Origin: Bacillota bacterium
Lineage (GTDB): Bacteria > Bacillota > Clostridia > Christensenellales > DTU072
Length of the DNA stretch: 40,906 nucleotides
Assembly (NCBI GenBank): GCA_009781445.1
Contig: WQYD01000008.1
Location: 1-40,906, forward strand
Direction of reading: 5' to 3'
Numbering within the stretch: the first letter of the stretch is position 1; the number at the start of each line of letters is the position of its first letter. Of this stretch, positions 25,215 to 36,303 are shown in pieces. Position numbers and translations under genes: made by a program. The notes below the pieces were generated by a model that did no database searches, was not told the DNA's origin, and saw only the letters and a list, made by a program, of their open reading frames with translations.

Positions 25215-28200
25215 ATGATAGAAATAAATAACTTTGATTCAATACAGATATCTCTTGCCTCACCTGAAAAAATTAGGGAATGGTCGCATGGCGAAGTTTT
25301 GAAGCCCGAAACTATCAATTACAGAACCCAAAAGCCCGAAAAGGACGGTTTGTTCTGCGAAAAGATATTCGGGCCCACAAAGGATTATGAGTGCCATTGC
25401 GGACGCTATAAAAGGGTGCGCTTTAAGGGAATTATTTGCGATAAGTGCGGTGTTGAAATCACCAAAGCCAAGGTAAGGCGTGATAGAATGGGTAGCATTG
25501 AACTTGCTGCGCCAGTATCTCACATTTGGTACTTTAAGGGTGTTCCCTCACGCATAAGCATAATTTTGGACATGAGTCCCCGCCATGTGGAACAGGTAAT
25601 TTACTTTGCCGCTTTCGTGGTTCTTGATCCGGGTATTTCGGGCTTTTATAAAAAGCAAGTTATCAAAGATGACGAGTACCGCGAAGCCTTAGAAAAGTTT
25701 GGTTCGGCGGGCTTTACCGTGGGCATGGGTGCGGAAGCGTTTAAAATTCTTTTAAGAGAAATTGATCTTGAAAAAGAAGCGGAAGAACTTAAAAAGGTAA
25801 TCGCGGAATCGCAAACAAACACCAAAAGAATCAAAGCAGCGAAAAGGCTTGATTTAATTGAAGCCTTTAAGGCAAGCGGAAATAAGCCCGAATGGATGGT
25901 GCTTGATGTGCTTCCAGTTATTCCCCCAGAAATCCGCCCCATGGTTCAGCTTGACGGCGGAAGATTCGCCACAAGTGATCTTAATGATTTATACCGCCGT
26001 GTTATCAACCGTAATAACAGGCTTAAGAAAATGAAAGAATCTGGCGCGCCCGATATCGTGGTAAGAAACGAAAAGCGTATGCTTCAAGAAGCTGTGGACG
26101 CGCTTATTGATAACGGCAGGCACGGCAAACCCGTAACAGGCCCCGGAAACAGAAGTTTAAAATCCCTATCCGATATGCTTAGGGGTAAGCAGGGCAGATT
26201 CCGCCAAAACCTTCTTGGAAAGCGCGTGGACTATTCTGGCCGTTCGGTTATCGTGGTTGGCCCTGAATTAAAACTTTACCAATGCGGACTTCCCAAGGAA
26301 ATGGCACTTGAATTGTTTAAGCCGTTTATCTTTAGAAGATTGGTTGATCAAGGAATATCGCAAAATATCAAGAGTGCAAGAAAAGCGGTTGACCGCGGTA
26401 AGCCCCAAGTTTGGGATATTCTTGACGAGGTTATTAAGGATCACCCAGTGCTTTTAAACCGTGCGCCCACACTTCACCGCTTGGGAATTCAAGCGTTTGA
26501 ACCTGTGCTTGTGGAAGGCAGGGCGATAAAACTTCACCCCCTTGTGTGTTCGGCGTTCAACGCAGACTTTGACGGCGATCAAATGGCAGTTCATGTACCT
26601 TTATCCGTGGCATCGCAGGTTGAAGCAAGGTTCTTAATGCTTTCCACTAACAATATCTTAAAACTTTCAGACGGTAAGCCGATTGTAAGCCCCACTCAAG
26701 ATATGGTTATAGGCGCGTACTATCTTACTCAAGATAAGGATAAAGCTAAGGGCGAAGGCAGATTCTTCTCAAATGCAGACGAAGCTAAAATGGCTTACCA
26801 AGTGGGCGAAATTGAATTGCAGGCAAAAATCAATTTGCGCGTTAAAAAGGTTATAAACGGCACGGAATATAGGAAGATTATTCCTATCACAGTGGGCAAG
26901 GTTATCTTTAACGAGGCAATTCCGCAGGATATGGGCTTTGTGCCGAGAACAACCCCCGAAGAACAGCTTGATTTTGAAGTTAACTTCCTTGTGGGCAAAA
27001 AGCAACTTTCGCAAATAGTGGAAAAGTGCTTTAAGCAAAAAGGCGCAACCGAAGTGGCTAAGGTTTTAGATAGAATTAAGGAACTTGGATTTAAGTATTC
27101 CACCGTGGGCGCAATCACCGCAAGCGTGTTTGATATGCAAATCCCCGGAAATAAAAAGGAAATCCTTGAAAAAGCTGAAAAAGAGGTTGTTGAAAGAGAG
27201 AAAAAGTTCATGCGCGGACTTCTAACAAGTGAAGAACGCTATAACGAAATTATTGAAATTTGGAAAAACGCTACAGACGAAGTAGAAAAGAACTTGGAAG
27301 AAAACTTTAAAAACTTTGATAAATTCAACCCCATTTGGATGATGGCTAACTCAGGCGCAAGGGGTTCAATGCAACAGATTAAGCAGTTATCAGGTATGCG
27401 CGGGCTTATGAATGATCCCACAGGTAAGATTATTGAAATCCCTGTTAAATCTTCATTCCGTGAGGGGCTTTCCGTTCTTGAATACTTTATTTCTTCACAC
27501 GGTGCAAGAAAGGGCGGTGCGGATACGGCTATTAAAACGGCAGACTCGGGTTATCTAACCCGCCGTCTTGTGGATGTGGCGCACGATGTGGTTATCCGTG
27601 AGGAAGATTGCGGTGACGAAAGAGGCTTTGTGGTAAAGGATATTTACGATAAGGCAAGGGCGTCAAGCGGTAGAAAAATTGAAAGCATTTCCGAAAGGTT
27701 GGCAGGAAGATATACCATTAAGGATATCTTAAACCCCAAAACCAAAGAAGTTATGATTGGCGCAGGCGAGATGATTAGCGAGGATAAGGCGGTTGAAATT
27801 GAGAATGCAGGTGTTAGCGAAGTAACAATCCGTTCAATCCTTACCTGCAAATCAAGAAACGGAATCTGTTCTAAGTGTTACGGCGCAAATATGTCAAGCT
27901 GGAATCCTGTTAAAATCGGCGAAGCGGTGGGCGTTATTGCCGCTCAGTCAATCGGCGAACCGGGAACACAGCTTACCATGAGAACCTTCCACACCGGCGG
28001 TGTTGCTTCCGCGGTGGATATCACTCAAGGTTTGCCGAGGGTTGTTGAATTGTTTGAAGCAAGAAAGCCCAAGGGCGAAGCAGTTGTGGCAGACATTGCA
28101 GGCACGGTGAGAATTATTGAAGATAAACTTCAAGAAGAAAGGAATTACATTGTAACCATAACCGCTGAGGACGGAAACACTATGGAATATAAAGTTTCCA

Positions 28201-28820
28201 AGGCGTTAAAACTTGAAGTTGAAAACGGCGATAAAGTTTTAGCTGGTGATGCGCTTACAATCGGTTCAATTAACCCCCAAGATGTCCTAAGAACAAAAGG
28301 CGTACACGGTGTTCAAGAAAGCATGATTCGTGAAGTTCAATCAGCATACCGTTCTAACGGCGTTCATATCAATGATAAGCACATAGAGGTTATCGTAAGG
28401 CAAATGCTTAGAAAGGTTAAAATTCAAGATCCGCGTGATACCGCGCTTATCATGAACGAACTTGTGGATATCAATAAGTTTGAAGAAGAAAATGAAAATA
28501 TTCTTGAAACGGGCGGTTTCCCCGCAATGGCAGCAAGGGTTCTTTTGGGAATATCTAAAGCAGCACTTGCCACAGCTTCGTTCTTATCCGCCGCTTCCTT
28601 CCAAGAAACTGCTAAAGTTTTAACCGAAGCCGCGATTAAGGCAAAAACGGATAAACTTGTGGGGCTTAAAGAAAATATCATTATCGGAAAACTTATCCCC
28701 GCAGGCACAGGGCTTAAAACTTACCGCAATGTAAATATTGAAAAGGTAGATGACGGCAATTCAAACAGGACGATAGACGAACACCCCGTGTTTGATGACG
28801 GCGAGGACTACGAGGCATAA
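25215..28820 (+). CDS. rpoC: DNA-directed RNA polymerase subunit beta'
   Basis: [38 protein letters not shown]; full-length. Confidence 0.98.
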   Translation: MIEINNFDSIQISLASPEKIREWSHGEVLKPETINYRTQKPEKDGLFCEKIFGPTKDYECHCGRYKRVRFKGIICDKCGVEITKAKVRRDRMGSIELAAPVSHIWYFKGVPSRISIILDMSPRHVEQVIYFAAFVVLDPGISGFYKKQVIKDDEYREALEKFGSAGFTVGMGAEAFKILLREIDLEKEAEELKKVIAESQTNTKRIKAAKRLDLIEAFKASGNKPEWMVLDVLPVIPPEIRPMVQLDGGRFATSDLNDLYRRVINRNNRLKKMKESGAPDIVVRNEKRMLQEAVDALIDNGRHGKPVTGPGNRSLKSLSDMLRGKQGRFRQNLLGKRVDYSGRSVIVVGPELKLYQCGLPKEMALELFKPFIFRRLVDQGISQNIKSARKAVDRGKPQVWDILDEVIKDHPVLLNRAPTLHRLGIQAFEPVLVEGRAIKLHPLVCSAFNADFDGDQMAVHVPLSVASQVEARFLMLSTNNILKLSDGKPIVSPTQDMVIGAYYLTQDKDKAKGEGRFFSNADEAKMAYQVGEIELQAKINLRVKKVINGTEYRKIIPITVGKVIFNEAIPQDMGFVPRTTPEEQLDFEVNFLVGKKQLSQIVEKCFKQKGATEVAKVLDRIKELGFKYSTVGAITASVFDMQIPGNKKEILEKAEKEVVEREKKFMRGLLTSEERYNEIIEIWKNATDEVEKNLEENFKNFDKFNPIWMMANSGARGSMQQIKQLSGMRGLMNDPTGKIIEIPVKSSFREGLSVLEYFISSHGARKGGADTAIKTADSGYLTRRLVDVAHDVVIREEDCGDERGFVVKDIYDKARASSGRKIESISERLAGRYTIKDILNPKTKEVMIGAGEMISEDKAVEIENAGVSEVTIRSILTCKSRNGICSKCYGANMSSWNPVKIGEAVGVIAAQSIGEPGTQLTMRTFHTGGVASAVDITQGLPRVVELFEARKPKGEAVVADIAGTVRIIEDKLQEERNYIVTITAEDGNTMEYKVSKALKLEVENGDKVLAGDALTIGSINPQDVLRTKGVHGVQESMIREVQSAYRSNGVHINDKHIEVIVRQMLRKVKIQDPRDTALIMNELVDINKFEEENENILETGGFPAMAARVLLGISKAALATASFLSAASFQETAKVLTEAAIKAKTDKLVGLKENIIIGKLIPAGTGLKTYRNVNIEKVDDGNSNRTIDEHPVFDDGEDYEA

Positions 28821-28837
28821 ACTTTTTTTCGTGTGCT

Positions 28838-29893
28838 ATGTTTAGCGTGATAATTCTTGGCGCAGGCAAAAGCGTGCGCGCAGGGCAAAACAAATTAAAT
28901 ATGTTTATAGGTGAAGAAACGGTTCTTGAAAGAACTGTTTCTTCTTTTAAGCGAAATCCCTATATAAGCCAAGTGATTATCGTGGGTGATTATGAAAAGA
29001 GTGATAAGTTTACCGTGGTTAAAGGTGGCGAAACGCGCTTTCAATCTGTGAAGAACGGGCTTGAAGCGGTAACGAACAATTTCGTGCTTATCCATGACGG
29101 GGCGAGGCCGTTTGTTTCCCCTGAATTGATTGACAGGGTTCGTGAAGGTGTGGCGAAGCACGGTTCGGCAATCCCTGTGATTCCTATTACGGATAGCATA
29201 AGGGGAATAGACGGCGAAAAGATTATTGTTGCCCCAAGCAGGGAAAATATCGTGTTTGTGCAAACCCCGCAAGGGTTTAAAACTCAAGAAATCAGGCTTG
29301 CTTACAGCAGGGCAAAGCACACGGATTACACAGATTGCAGTGAGGTTTACCTCAAAAATTGTGGCAACCCCCACATAATAAGCGGTGAGGATAAAAATAA
29401 AAAGCTAACCACAGAGGCGGATTTGTTCGGATTAAACGCGCGCGTGGGTATCGGTAGCGATTTGCACCGCTTAGTACCTTTAAGAAAACTTGTGCTTGGC
29501 GGTATAGAAATTGCAAGCGATAAAGGTACGCTTGCGCACAGTGACGGCGATGCCGTGATTCACGCACTAATTGACGCAATTTTAACCGCGATAGGCGAAA
29601 CCGATATCGGCACGCATTTCCCCGATACGGATTTTAAGTTTAAGGATATTGATAGCGCGGTTCTTTTATCTTCCGTAATGGAAATGCTTGAAAAAAAGAA
29701 TTATAAAATAATTAACACAAGTATCACAATTATATTAGATTCACCCAAACTTAAAGATTATTTACCCATAATGAAAGTAAAACTTGCCAATATCCTCAAA
29801 ATTTCCACGGATAAAATCGGCATTTCCTGCAAAACCACAGAGGGAACGGCGGAAGACACGGTGAGGGCGAATGCGGTGGTGGTGATTAGTTAA
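28838..29893 (+). CDS. ispDF: Bifunctional IspD/IspF (MEP-CT / MECDP synthase)
   Basis: IspD-like N-half (FSVIILGAGKSVRAG…IHDGARPFVSPELI) fused to IspF (VGIGSDLHRL…HSDGDAVIHALIDAILTAIGETDIGTHFPDTD). Confidence 0.93.
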   Translation: MFSVIILGAGKSVRAGQNKLNMFIGEETVLERTVSSFKRNPYISQVIIVGDYEKSDKFTVVKGGETRFQSVKNGLEAVTNNFVLIHDGARPFVSPELIDRVREGVAKHGSAIPVIPITDSIRGIDGEKIIVAPSRENIVFVQTPQGFKTQEIRLAYSRAKHTDYTDCSEVYLKNCGNPHIISGEDKNKKLTTEADLFGLNARVGIGSDLHRLVPLRKLVLGGIEIASDKGTLAHSDGDAVIHALIDAILTAIGETDIGTHFPDTDFKFKDIDSAVLLSSVMEMLEKKNYKIINTSITIILDSPKLKDYLPIMKVKLANILKISTDKIGISCKTTEGTAEDTVRANAVVVIS

Positions 29894-30048
29894 GAATGAA
29901 AAATGAAGAATGATAAATGATAAATGAAAAATGGTGGATTCTAAATCTCATTAAAAAATAATTCCACCATTGTGCGCTGTGCGTTGTGCGCTGTGCGCTG
30001 AAAAATAATTCCACCATTGTGCGCTGTGCGTTGTGCGCTGTGCGCTGA
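29894..30048. repeat. Composite heptanucleotide-repeat element (AATGAAA/AATGATA units, duplicated GTGCGCT block)
   Basis: aatgaaaaatgaagaatgataaatgataaatgaaaaatgg-TGGATTCTAAATCTCATTA… then two identical copies of ataattccaccattgtgcgctgtgcgttgtgcgctgtgcgctgaaaaa. Confidence 0.9.
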
Positions 30049-30056
30049 AAAAATTT

Positions 30057-30719
30057 ATGATTAACATAAAAAAAGCCATTTCAAGCAAAACTTCATTTAT
30101 ATTTGATTTAGACGGCACACTCTTTGATTCCATGGGGGTGTGGGTTAAGATTGATAATGATTTTTTATCAAGGCGCGGTATCGCTGTGCCTGCGTTTTAC
30201 GGGCATGAGATTTCTTCAAAAAGCGCAAGCGAGGGTGCTTTGTACACTAAGGAATTATTTGGGCTACCCGAAAGCACGGAAGAGATACTTAAAGAGTGGT
30301 ACGAAATGTCCTTAAAGGAATATGAAACGCGCATTAAACTTAAACCCTTTGTTTATGATTATTTGCTAAAGATTAAGAATAGTGGCAAAAAGGTAGCCGT
30401 GGCTACAGCACTTTCAGAAAACCTGTATATTCCCGCGCTTAAGAACAATAAAATCTTTCACATATTTGACGCACTTACTTCTACAGACGAAGTTAAAAGG
30501 GGCAAAAGTTTCCCCGATGTTTATGAACTTGCAATGAGAAAAATAGGCGCAACCCCAAATGAAACTGTAATCTTTGACGATGTTCTGCCTGCAATTAAGG
30601 CTTCAAAGCAAACAGGCGCAACGGTTGTGGGGGTTTACGATAGCTTTTCGCTTTCACTTAAAGAAGAAATTAAGAGAACAGCGGATTTTTACATAGAAAG
30701 TTTTGAGGAACTAATTTAA
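30057..30719 (+). CDS. HAD-family hydrolase/phosphatase
   Basis: FIFDLDGTLFDSMGVW; VIFDDVLPAIKASKQTGATVVGVYD; start trimmed out of the repeat. Confidence 0.88.
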   Translation: MINIKKAISSKTSFIFDLDGTLFDSMGVWVKIDNDFLSRRGIAVPAFYGHEISSKSASEGALYTKELFGLPESTEEILKEWYEMSLKEYETRIKLKPFVYDYLLKIKNSGKKVAVATALSENLYIPALKNNKIFHIFDALTSTDEVKRGKSFPDVYELAMRKIGATPNETVIFDDVLPAIKASKQTGATVVGVYDSFSLSLKEEIKRTADFYIESFEELI

Positions 30720-30721
30720 AG

Positions 30722-30757
30722 AACCCTAACACACTGAAAACCGCAGGGGTTTTATTT
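30722..30757. terminator. Putative terminator between convergent genes
   Basis: AACCCT…AGGGGTT-TTATTTT. Confidence 0.4.
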
Positions 30758-30766
30758 TACTCTGAT

Positions 30767-31645
30767 TTATAAAATATAGATTTTTCCTGCTTTTTGGTGG
30801 AATTTAACTTGATTTATTAGCTTTGATTGTACTTTTTCACCATCTACGCAAAAATCTGTGGCAGAATTTAGCTTAATTTCAAGCGTGGAAAATTCAGTAA
30901 ATCTAATGTGCTTTTTGTGATACTCTTTTTTGAACCCAATGAAAAACGCACGGAAAAACCTAAAAAATAGTTTTACGGATTTAAATAAGCCTTTGGGCGT
31001 ATTTATTAGCAAAAGGTGTCCTGTTCCGCTGTTATGGCTATAAGCCTTGTTAAAACCAAATCCAAAAACGAATCTTGATTTAACCGCCATAATAAGGGTG
31101 TATTCGCCACTCTCTTCACGCGCGGAATCAATAGTAAGGCGCGCCTTTATCTTTTCAACTTTATAAAACTTAAAAGCATAAAGGTAATAAGTGAGTTTTT
31201 TTAAAAACTTTTTGTGCTTGGGTTTGGGGATATAGCCGATTGGGGTAAATGTGCCTGTGGCGGTAACATAGCTAAAAAGGGTATCGTTAAATTCACCGAG
31301 ATCAACATTGCGCATACGGCGGTTTTCAATATCCTCAATCTCACCGATAGATTTTAAGGTGTGGGCAGAGTCGTTAAGAGTTCCGCAGGGGATATATAAA
31401 AGTTCAACATTTAATCCGCGCAAAGAGTTTAATGCGTTATTAAAAGTTCCGTCCCCCCCGCAAACCGCAAGCGCGCTGTAACCTTTAGAGTGGGCGCGTA
31501 TATCAAAATTATTATCGGTTTCGTTTATCCTAAGTTCGTCTACTTCGCCGTAAATCCCTTTAAGGGTTTCAAAAATTGCCTTGCTACACAAAACTTTTTT
31601 GGAATTACCGCTTTTGGTGTTTATAAGAAGTAAGCATTTTTGCAT
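30767..31645 (-). CDS. Diacylglycerol kinase-family lipid kinase
   Basis: LLINTKSGNSKK…LAVCGGDGTFNNALNSLRG…PCGTLNDSAHTL. Confidence 0.87.
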   Translation of the reverse strand: MQKCLLLINTKSGNSKKVLCSKAIFETLKGIYGEVDELRINETDNNFDIRAHSKGYSALAVCGGDGTFNNALNSLRGLNVELLYIPCGTLNDSAHTLKSIGEIEDIENRRMRNVDLGEFNDTLFSYVTATGTFTPIGYIPKPKHKKFLKKLTYYLYAFKFYKVEKIKARLTIDSAREESGEYTLIMAVKSRFVFGFGFNKAYSHNSGTGHLLLINTPKGLFKSVKLFFRFFRAFFIGFKKEYHKKHIRFTEFSTLEIKLNSATDFCVDGEKVQSKLINQVKFHQKAGKIYIL

Positions 31646-31648
31646 TTT

Positions 31649-31740
31649 TTAAGGGCATAGGTGTTTGGGCTACGGGCATAGGGCTGGAATTTTTTAATAT
31701 TTCCACCATTGTGCGCTGTGCATTGTGCGCTGTGCGCTGA
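31649..31740. repeat. Composite heptanucleotide-repeat element (degenerate GGGCATA, GTGCGCT)
   Basis: gggcataggtgtttgggctacgggcataggg…TTCCAccattgtgcgctgtgcattgtgcgctgtgcgctg. Confidence 0.8.
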
Positions 31741-31785
31741 AAACTCTTTTATTCGTACAAATAGTATATTCCCCAACTGTGGTTG

Positions 31786-33264
31786 TTACAACGGTTTTTG
31801 TTTTTTAGTAGAAGAAGTTTGAGGTTTTTTGGTTTGTTTTTCGGCAGTTGTGTCGGCTTTTTCGGCAGTTGCGTTTGGTTTTGCCGTGGCTACCTTTGGT
31901 TTTGCTTTCGGGGTTGCCTTAGTTTCTACCACTTTTTCCACTGCTTTTTCTTTGGGCTTATTTTCCTTTGGGCTACTTTCCACTGCCTTTTCAGCAACCT
32001 GTTTTTCCTTTAAGCCGTTTTCAACCGCCTTTTCAGTGGCAACGGCGGGGGTTTTTGTTTTGGTAAGTGCTTTCTTTATCTTTTCAGTGGCATTGCAGAT
32101 TATGGCAGGCTTTTTGTGCGGTGCTTTTTCTGCCGTTTTAGCCACGGCAATAGATTCGCTTGCTATCGGTTCACTAACAGCAGGGGTTACGGGGGCAATT
32201 ACTAAAGGGGTGATTTCCTCAGCAGGCGAATCCGCGCTAACTTGGGGTTCGGTTAAGGGGGTTTCGCTGTTTTCGGATTCAGTTAAAGAAGCAGTCGGTT
32301 CGGTTGCTATGGATACCGATTGGGTTTTCTTTTTGAAAATTGTGGTAAAAGATTCCTTTTCCACATCTTCTTTAGAGTGCGCAAGATCAGGTTCTTCCCT
32401 ATACTTTCTTGCCAAGCGGTAGCGGAAGAATTCGGGAACATTAAACTCAAGTAGCCTTAGTAAAAACATTGCGTCTTGATTTTGGCGCATAACATTGCCA
32501 CGCACCTTGCTTTCCGTATCGGATAGCCTTTTTAAGCCCACGCGTTGAGAATCAAGCTGATTTATGGCATTTTGCAGGCGGGCAATCGTTTCGCTGAATA
32601 TGAAGAAACTGCTGATTATTAAAGTGATAACCGCCAAAGAGGGCAATAACATATTTGTTAAAGTGTTAATAAAGTTATCGTCAAACAGCACGGCGGTAAA
32701 GAAAATCACGAGGATAAAACTTATCCAAATGAGGTAAAAGAAGTTTTTAACATAGGACATTAAGCGGTATTCTTCCTTTAAAATCCTATGTTGGTTGTCA
32801 ATTCCTGCCACCGCGCTTGAGGCTTCTTCGGGGGTTTTAAAATAGTAATTATAAAACCTTTCGGGGTGCTTTTTCATTTTGAGTGCCATTGCTTCAATGT
32901 CGCTTGGATTTATGTTCATAAGCATGGTGCGGTTAAGCGCAATGTCATAAACATAGCAATCGTAGCGTTCTTTTAAATTCACGGCAAGGCGGTTAGAACG
33001 GCGCAAAAACACATTTAAAAAGATTTGGGTAATAATAAAAACCACAGAAGTTATATTAATCCAACGCGAAATTTCCGCCTGCGTTTGAAAAATATTGCGC
33101 GCTTCAGGCGCAATTTCCACCAAATATCTGTTCAATATACCCACAATGCACAGCACCACGGAAAAGAATACGATAAAATACTGAACAAGCCTATAATTCC
33201 TTGCGCAGTATTTAGATGCCTTTAAATAATTTAGTGCCTCGTGGTGATTTTGCCTTTCAAACAT
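31786..33264 (-). CDS. 4-TM membrane protein resembling S-4TM (SMODS-associating 4TM) putative pore-forming effectors, with Lys/Ala/Pro/Glu-rich C-terminal tail
   Basis: N-term FERQNHHEALNYLKASKYCARNYRLVQ, four hydrophobic segments, NLKERYDCYVYDIALNRTML between TM pairs; ~190-aa low-complexity tail. Confidence 0.55.
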   Translation of the reverse strand: MFERQNHHEALNYLKASKYCARNYRLVQYFIVFFSVVLCIVGILNRYLVEIAPEARNIFQTQAEISRWINITSVVFIITQIFLNVFLRRSNRLAVNLKERYDCYVYDIALNRTMLMNINPSDIEAMALKMKKHPERFYNYYFKTPEEASSAVAGIDNQHRILKEEYRLMSYVKNFFYLIWISFILVIFFTAVLFDDNFINTLTNMLLPSLAVITLIISSFFIFSETIARLQNAINQLDSQRVGLKRLSDTESKVRGNVMRQNQDAMFLLRLLEFNVPEFFRYRLARKYREEPDLAHSKEDVEKESFTTIFKKKTQSVSIATEPTASLTESENSETPLTEPQVSADSPAEEITPLVIAPVTPAVSEPIASESIAVAKTAEKAPHKKPAIICNATEKIKKALTKTKTPAVATEKAVENGLKEKQVAEKAVESSPKENKPKEKAVEKVVETKATPKAKPKVATAKPNATAEKADTTAEKQTKKPQTSSTKKQKPL

Positions 33265-33368
33265 TGAAGTCCCTCTTCTTTTGCGTTCTTAATTTTAATT
33301 ATACCATAGTTTTAAAAATCGTGCGAATCCAAATCTAAGCCTTTTTAATCATTCGTTAGCTTTTTTTA

Positions 33369-34637
33369 TTAAAATGATTCGTTTAGTAAAAAATCTATAG
33401 CATTGATTATTCGTATGCCATTGTATGTGTTTCCTGCCGAATAGTCGTCTAATGTTATTAAGAATTTTGGGAAATGATCTTTTATGTTATTCAACGATTC
33501 AAGTTCGCGTTCTAATGTTTTAGGGTCTAACAAGCTGGTTGCAACTTGATAATACTCTATACCTTTGCTGTTCTCACAAACGAAGTCAACTTCTTTTGCA
33601 TCAACTTTCCCAACACTAACCTTATATTCCCGTCTTAATAATTCTAAATAAATTATATTTTCTAAAAGATGCCCTGTGTCCGTCTCTTTATTTGCAAGAA
33701 GCATATTCCTCATGCCAGTATCCACGGCATAATACTTTGCGTTTTGAGTTAAATGCCTTTTGCCTTTTATGTCATATCGGTTTACTTCATAAATAATAAA
33801 GCTTTCTTTTAGCAGGCTTATATAGCGTTCAACCGTGTTGTAACTTATTTCTTTATTATTTTTAAGGCTTGAGGATAGCGTATTAGAAATGTTTAAAAGA
33901 GACACTTCACTGCCCACACTATGGAACAAAAACTTTGTTATTTTTGTTAATATATTTTCTTGAATTGATTTTCCCCTTGCGAGAATGTCCTTACGAATGA
34001 TTGCACTGAAAACATCATCTAAGTAGTCTTGGGTGTCTTTTGGGGAATGAAGCCGTAATGTCTGCGGGAAAGCCCCATGCTTCATATATGTGTTAAATCT
34101 TTCTTTAACCGTAACACCTTCCCCATATCCAATCGGATAAGTCAGTGGATAAACATTACCCTTCACTGGTGGTTTTAGTTGCACATATTCCTTGAAAGAC
34201 AACGGCAAAACATGGATTGTTATACATCTGCCAGTAAGCAATGTTGATAGTTCGCTTGAAAGCAGTGAAGCATTTGAACCCGTTACATAAATATCAACTT
34301 TATCTTTAGTGCGAAGACTATTGATTGTTTTTTGAAATTCAGGCACTATTTGTAACTCATCAAGGAAGATATAAGTCCAGCCGTTTTTGCATAACTTTCC
34401 AGCTATATAATCGTGCAATCTTTTGTAATCAGCTAATTCTTCGTTTTCAAGTTTCTCAAAATTAAGGGAAATTATTTGTTCTTCCTTAACCCCGTCTTCT
34501 TTTAGGTAGTCTTGAAATTGTTCCATCAAAACAGATTTACCAGAACGGCGAATGCCAGTGATAACCTTTATTAAGTTCTGCTCCTTGAACCTCTTCATTT
34601 TTTCAAGGTAGTTTTTACGAATTACATAGTTTTCCAT
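33369..34637 (-). CDS. ATP-binding protein, AAA_14/DUF4143-type (second, divergent from 16984-18279)
   Basis: KVITGIRRSGKSVLMEQF; IFLDELQIVPEF; VDFVCENSKGIEYYQV; start at MENYVIRKNYL. Confidence 0.85.
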   Translation of the reverse strand: MENYVIRKNYLEKMKRFKEQNLIKVITGIRRSGKSVLMEQFQDYLKEDGVKEEQIISLNFEKLENEELADYKRLHDYIAGKLCKNGWTYIFLDELQIVPEFQKTINSLRTKDKVDIYVTGSNASLLSSELSTLLTGRCITIHVLPLSFKEYVQLKPPVKGNVYPLTYPIGYGEGVTVKERFNTYMKHGAFPQTLRLHSPKDTQDYLDDVFSAIIRKDILARGKSIQENILTKITKFLFHSVGSEVSLLNISNTLSSSLKNNKEISYNTVERYISLLKESFIIYEVNRYDIKGKRHLTQNAKYYAVDTGMRNMLLANKETDTGHLLENIIYLELLRREYKVSVGKVDAKEVDFVCENSKGIEYYQVATSLLDPKTLERELESLNNIKDHFPKFLITLDDYSAGNTYNGIRIINAIDFLLNESF

Positions 34638-34773
34638 GTACATTCCTCCATGCAATATCTTAGCATATAGTTTAAATTATAGCAAGCAAGTTTTCAAATG
34701 AAATGAAAAAATTATGTAAAATTATGCAATTCTTTCAGATTTACTTTCCGCGTTTTCCGTGTTGCGCGCGTGG

Positions 34774-35217
34774 CTAAAACATATTGTTGATCGTTTCGTT
34801 AATAACTTCAAACCCAAAGCCCTTGCCTGCAAGGTGGCGGAAAAGTTTTTCTTTTATCTTCGGATCGCTTTCCTTATTCTTTAAAAACTTCTCTGCAAGA
34901 TTTTTAACGGCGGATTTCTCATTTATTTCGGAATCCTGATAGGAAAGCAAAATAACTTCGCTTGGCACGCCTCTTTGAATAAGTTCTTGCTTTATTTTGT
35001 AAAAACCCTTTAGCGAACTGCGGGACAAAAAATAATTCTTGCAGTAATTTAAATCGTTAATATATCCGTAATCTTTGGCGATAGTTATAGCCTTAGAAGT
35101 TTCCTCACGGCTAAAACCCTTTTTGGCAAGTTTTTCGCTTGCCTCGCATTCGGTTAAAGCCTTCTTTGAAAGCTGTGCAAAAAGATAGGATTTTGCATTT
35201 AATTCACCGCTTTGCAT
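34774..35217 (-). CDS. recX: RecX-family regulatory protein
   Basis: LTECEASEKLAKKGFSREETSKAITIAKDYGYINDLNYCKNYF…SLKGFYKIKQELIQRGVPSEVI. Confidence 0.8.
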   Translation of the reverse strand: MQSGELNAKSYLFAQLSKKALTECEASEKLAKKGFSREETSKAITIAKDYGYINDLNYCKNYFLSRSSLKGFYKIKQELIQRGVPSEVILLSYQDSEINEKSAVKNLAEKFLKNKESDPKIKEKLFRHLAGKGFGFEVINETINNMF

Positions 35218-35233
35218 GGATAATAAGTTTTAA

Positions 35234-36286
35234 CTAATTAAGGTGCATTACCCAACCGAATTTATCTTCCTTAATTCCGCATTGAATTCCTGTAAGTTCG
35301 TCATAAAGCCAAGAGGAAATTTCACCCATTTCATTATTTCCGATAACAAGATCTTTTCCTTGATAGCCAAGTGTTCCCACGGGGGAAATTACGGCGGCAG
35401 TGCCTGTGCCGAATGCTTCGGTTAATGCGCCCGAATTTATGCCCTTTGCCACTTTTTTAATGCTTATTCTCGTTTCCTCAACCTTAATGCCCTTTGCAGT
35501 TAAAAGTTTTATTGCGGAATCCCTTGTTATCCCCGGCAAGATTGAACCAACCAAAGAGGGCGTTTTCACCTTGCCTTTTTCCACAAAGAACATATTCATA
35601 GAACCCACTTCTTCCACAAAAAGGTGTTCGCTGGAATCAAGCCACATAACTTGATCGTAACCTTTTGCCTTGGCAAGATTGCCCGCAAAGAGGCTTGCGG
35701 CGTAATTGCCTATGCACTTGGCTTCGCCTGTACCGCCGATAGAGGCACGCACAAAATGTTCTTCAACCAAGATTCTTGTGGGTTTCAAACCGCCTGCGTA
35801 ATAGCTACCCACAGGTGAAAGGATTATCGCAAAGCGGTAATTTGACGCCGAAGCCACACCAAGCACATTATCGGTGGCGAAGATAAAAGGGCGGATATAT
35901 AAGGATCTGCCACCGCCCTCAGGAATCCAATCTTCTTCTAATTTAATCAATTCAATTAAAGAATTAAGCACCAAATCCACATCAATTTCAGGAATGCAAA
36001 GGCGGTTAGCGGATTTATTCATGCGCACAAAATTATCCCGCGGGCGGAAAAGCGTAACTTTTCCATTATTTTTATAAGCCTTAAGCCCCTCAAAAATCCC
36101 TTGCCCGTAATGCAAGGACGAAGTGGCAGGGTTAAGTTCAAACGCGCCGTAAGGCATAATTTCAGGCTCTTGCCACGCACCGTTCTTATAATCCATAACC
36201 AACATATGGTCTGAAAAATATTTGCAAAATCCAAGTGCGCCGAAATCAGGCTTTTCTTTTTTAATTTTTGTTAAAGTTGTTTTCAT
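35234..36286 (-). CDS. ilvE: Branched-chain amino acid aminotransferase
   Basis: LHYGQGIFEGLKAYKNNGKVTLFRP; YDQVMWLDSSEHLFVEEVGSMNMFF. Confidence 0.95.
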   Translation of the reverse strand: MKTTLTKIKKEKPDFGALGFCKYFSDHMLVMDYKNGAWQEPEIMPYGAFELNPATSSLHYGQGIFEGLKAYKNNGKVTLFRPRDNFVRMNKSANRLCIPEIDVDLVLNSLIELIKLEEDWIPEGGGRSLYIRPFIFATDNVLGVASASNYRFAIILSPVGSYYAGGLKPTRILVEEHFVRASIGGTGEAKCIGNYAASLFAGNLAKAKGYDQVMWLDSSEHLFVEEVGSMNMFFVEKGKVKTPSLVGSILPGITRDSAIKLLTAKGIKVEETRISIKKVAKGINSGALTEAFGTGTAAVISPVGTLGYQGKDLVIGNNEMGEISSWLYDELTGIQCGIKEDKFGWVMHLN

Positions 36287-36303
36287 AATTTAATCCTTAT
36301 ATT

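Noticed and set aside
28895-29374. 159-aa minus-strand ORF inside ispDF
   Set aside because: Antisense to a strongly conserved enzyme; no supporting motifs.
31829-32422. 197-aa plus-strand ORF opposite the S-4TM-like gene tail
   Set aside because: Shadow of the low-complexity Lys/Ala/Pro tail; Phe/Ser/Ala-rich artefact.
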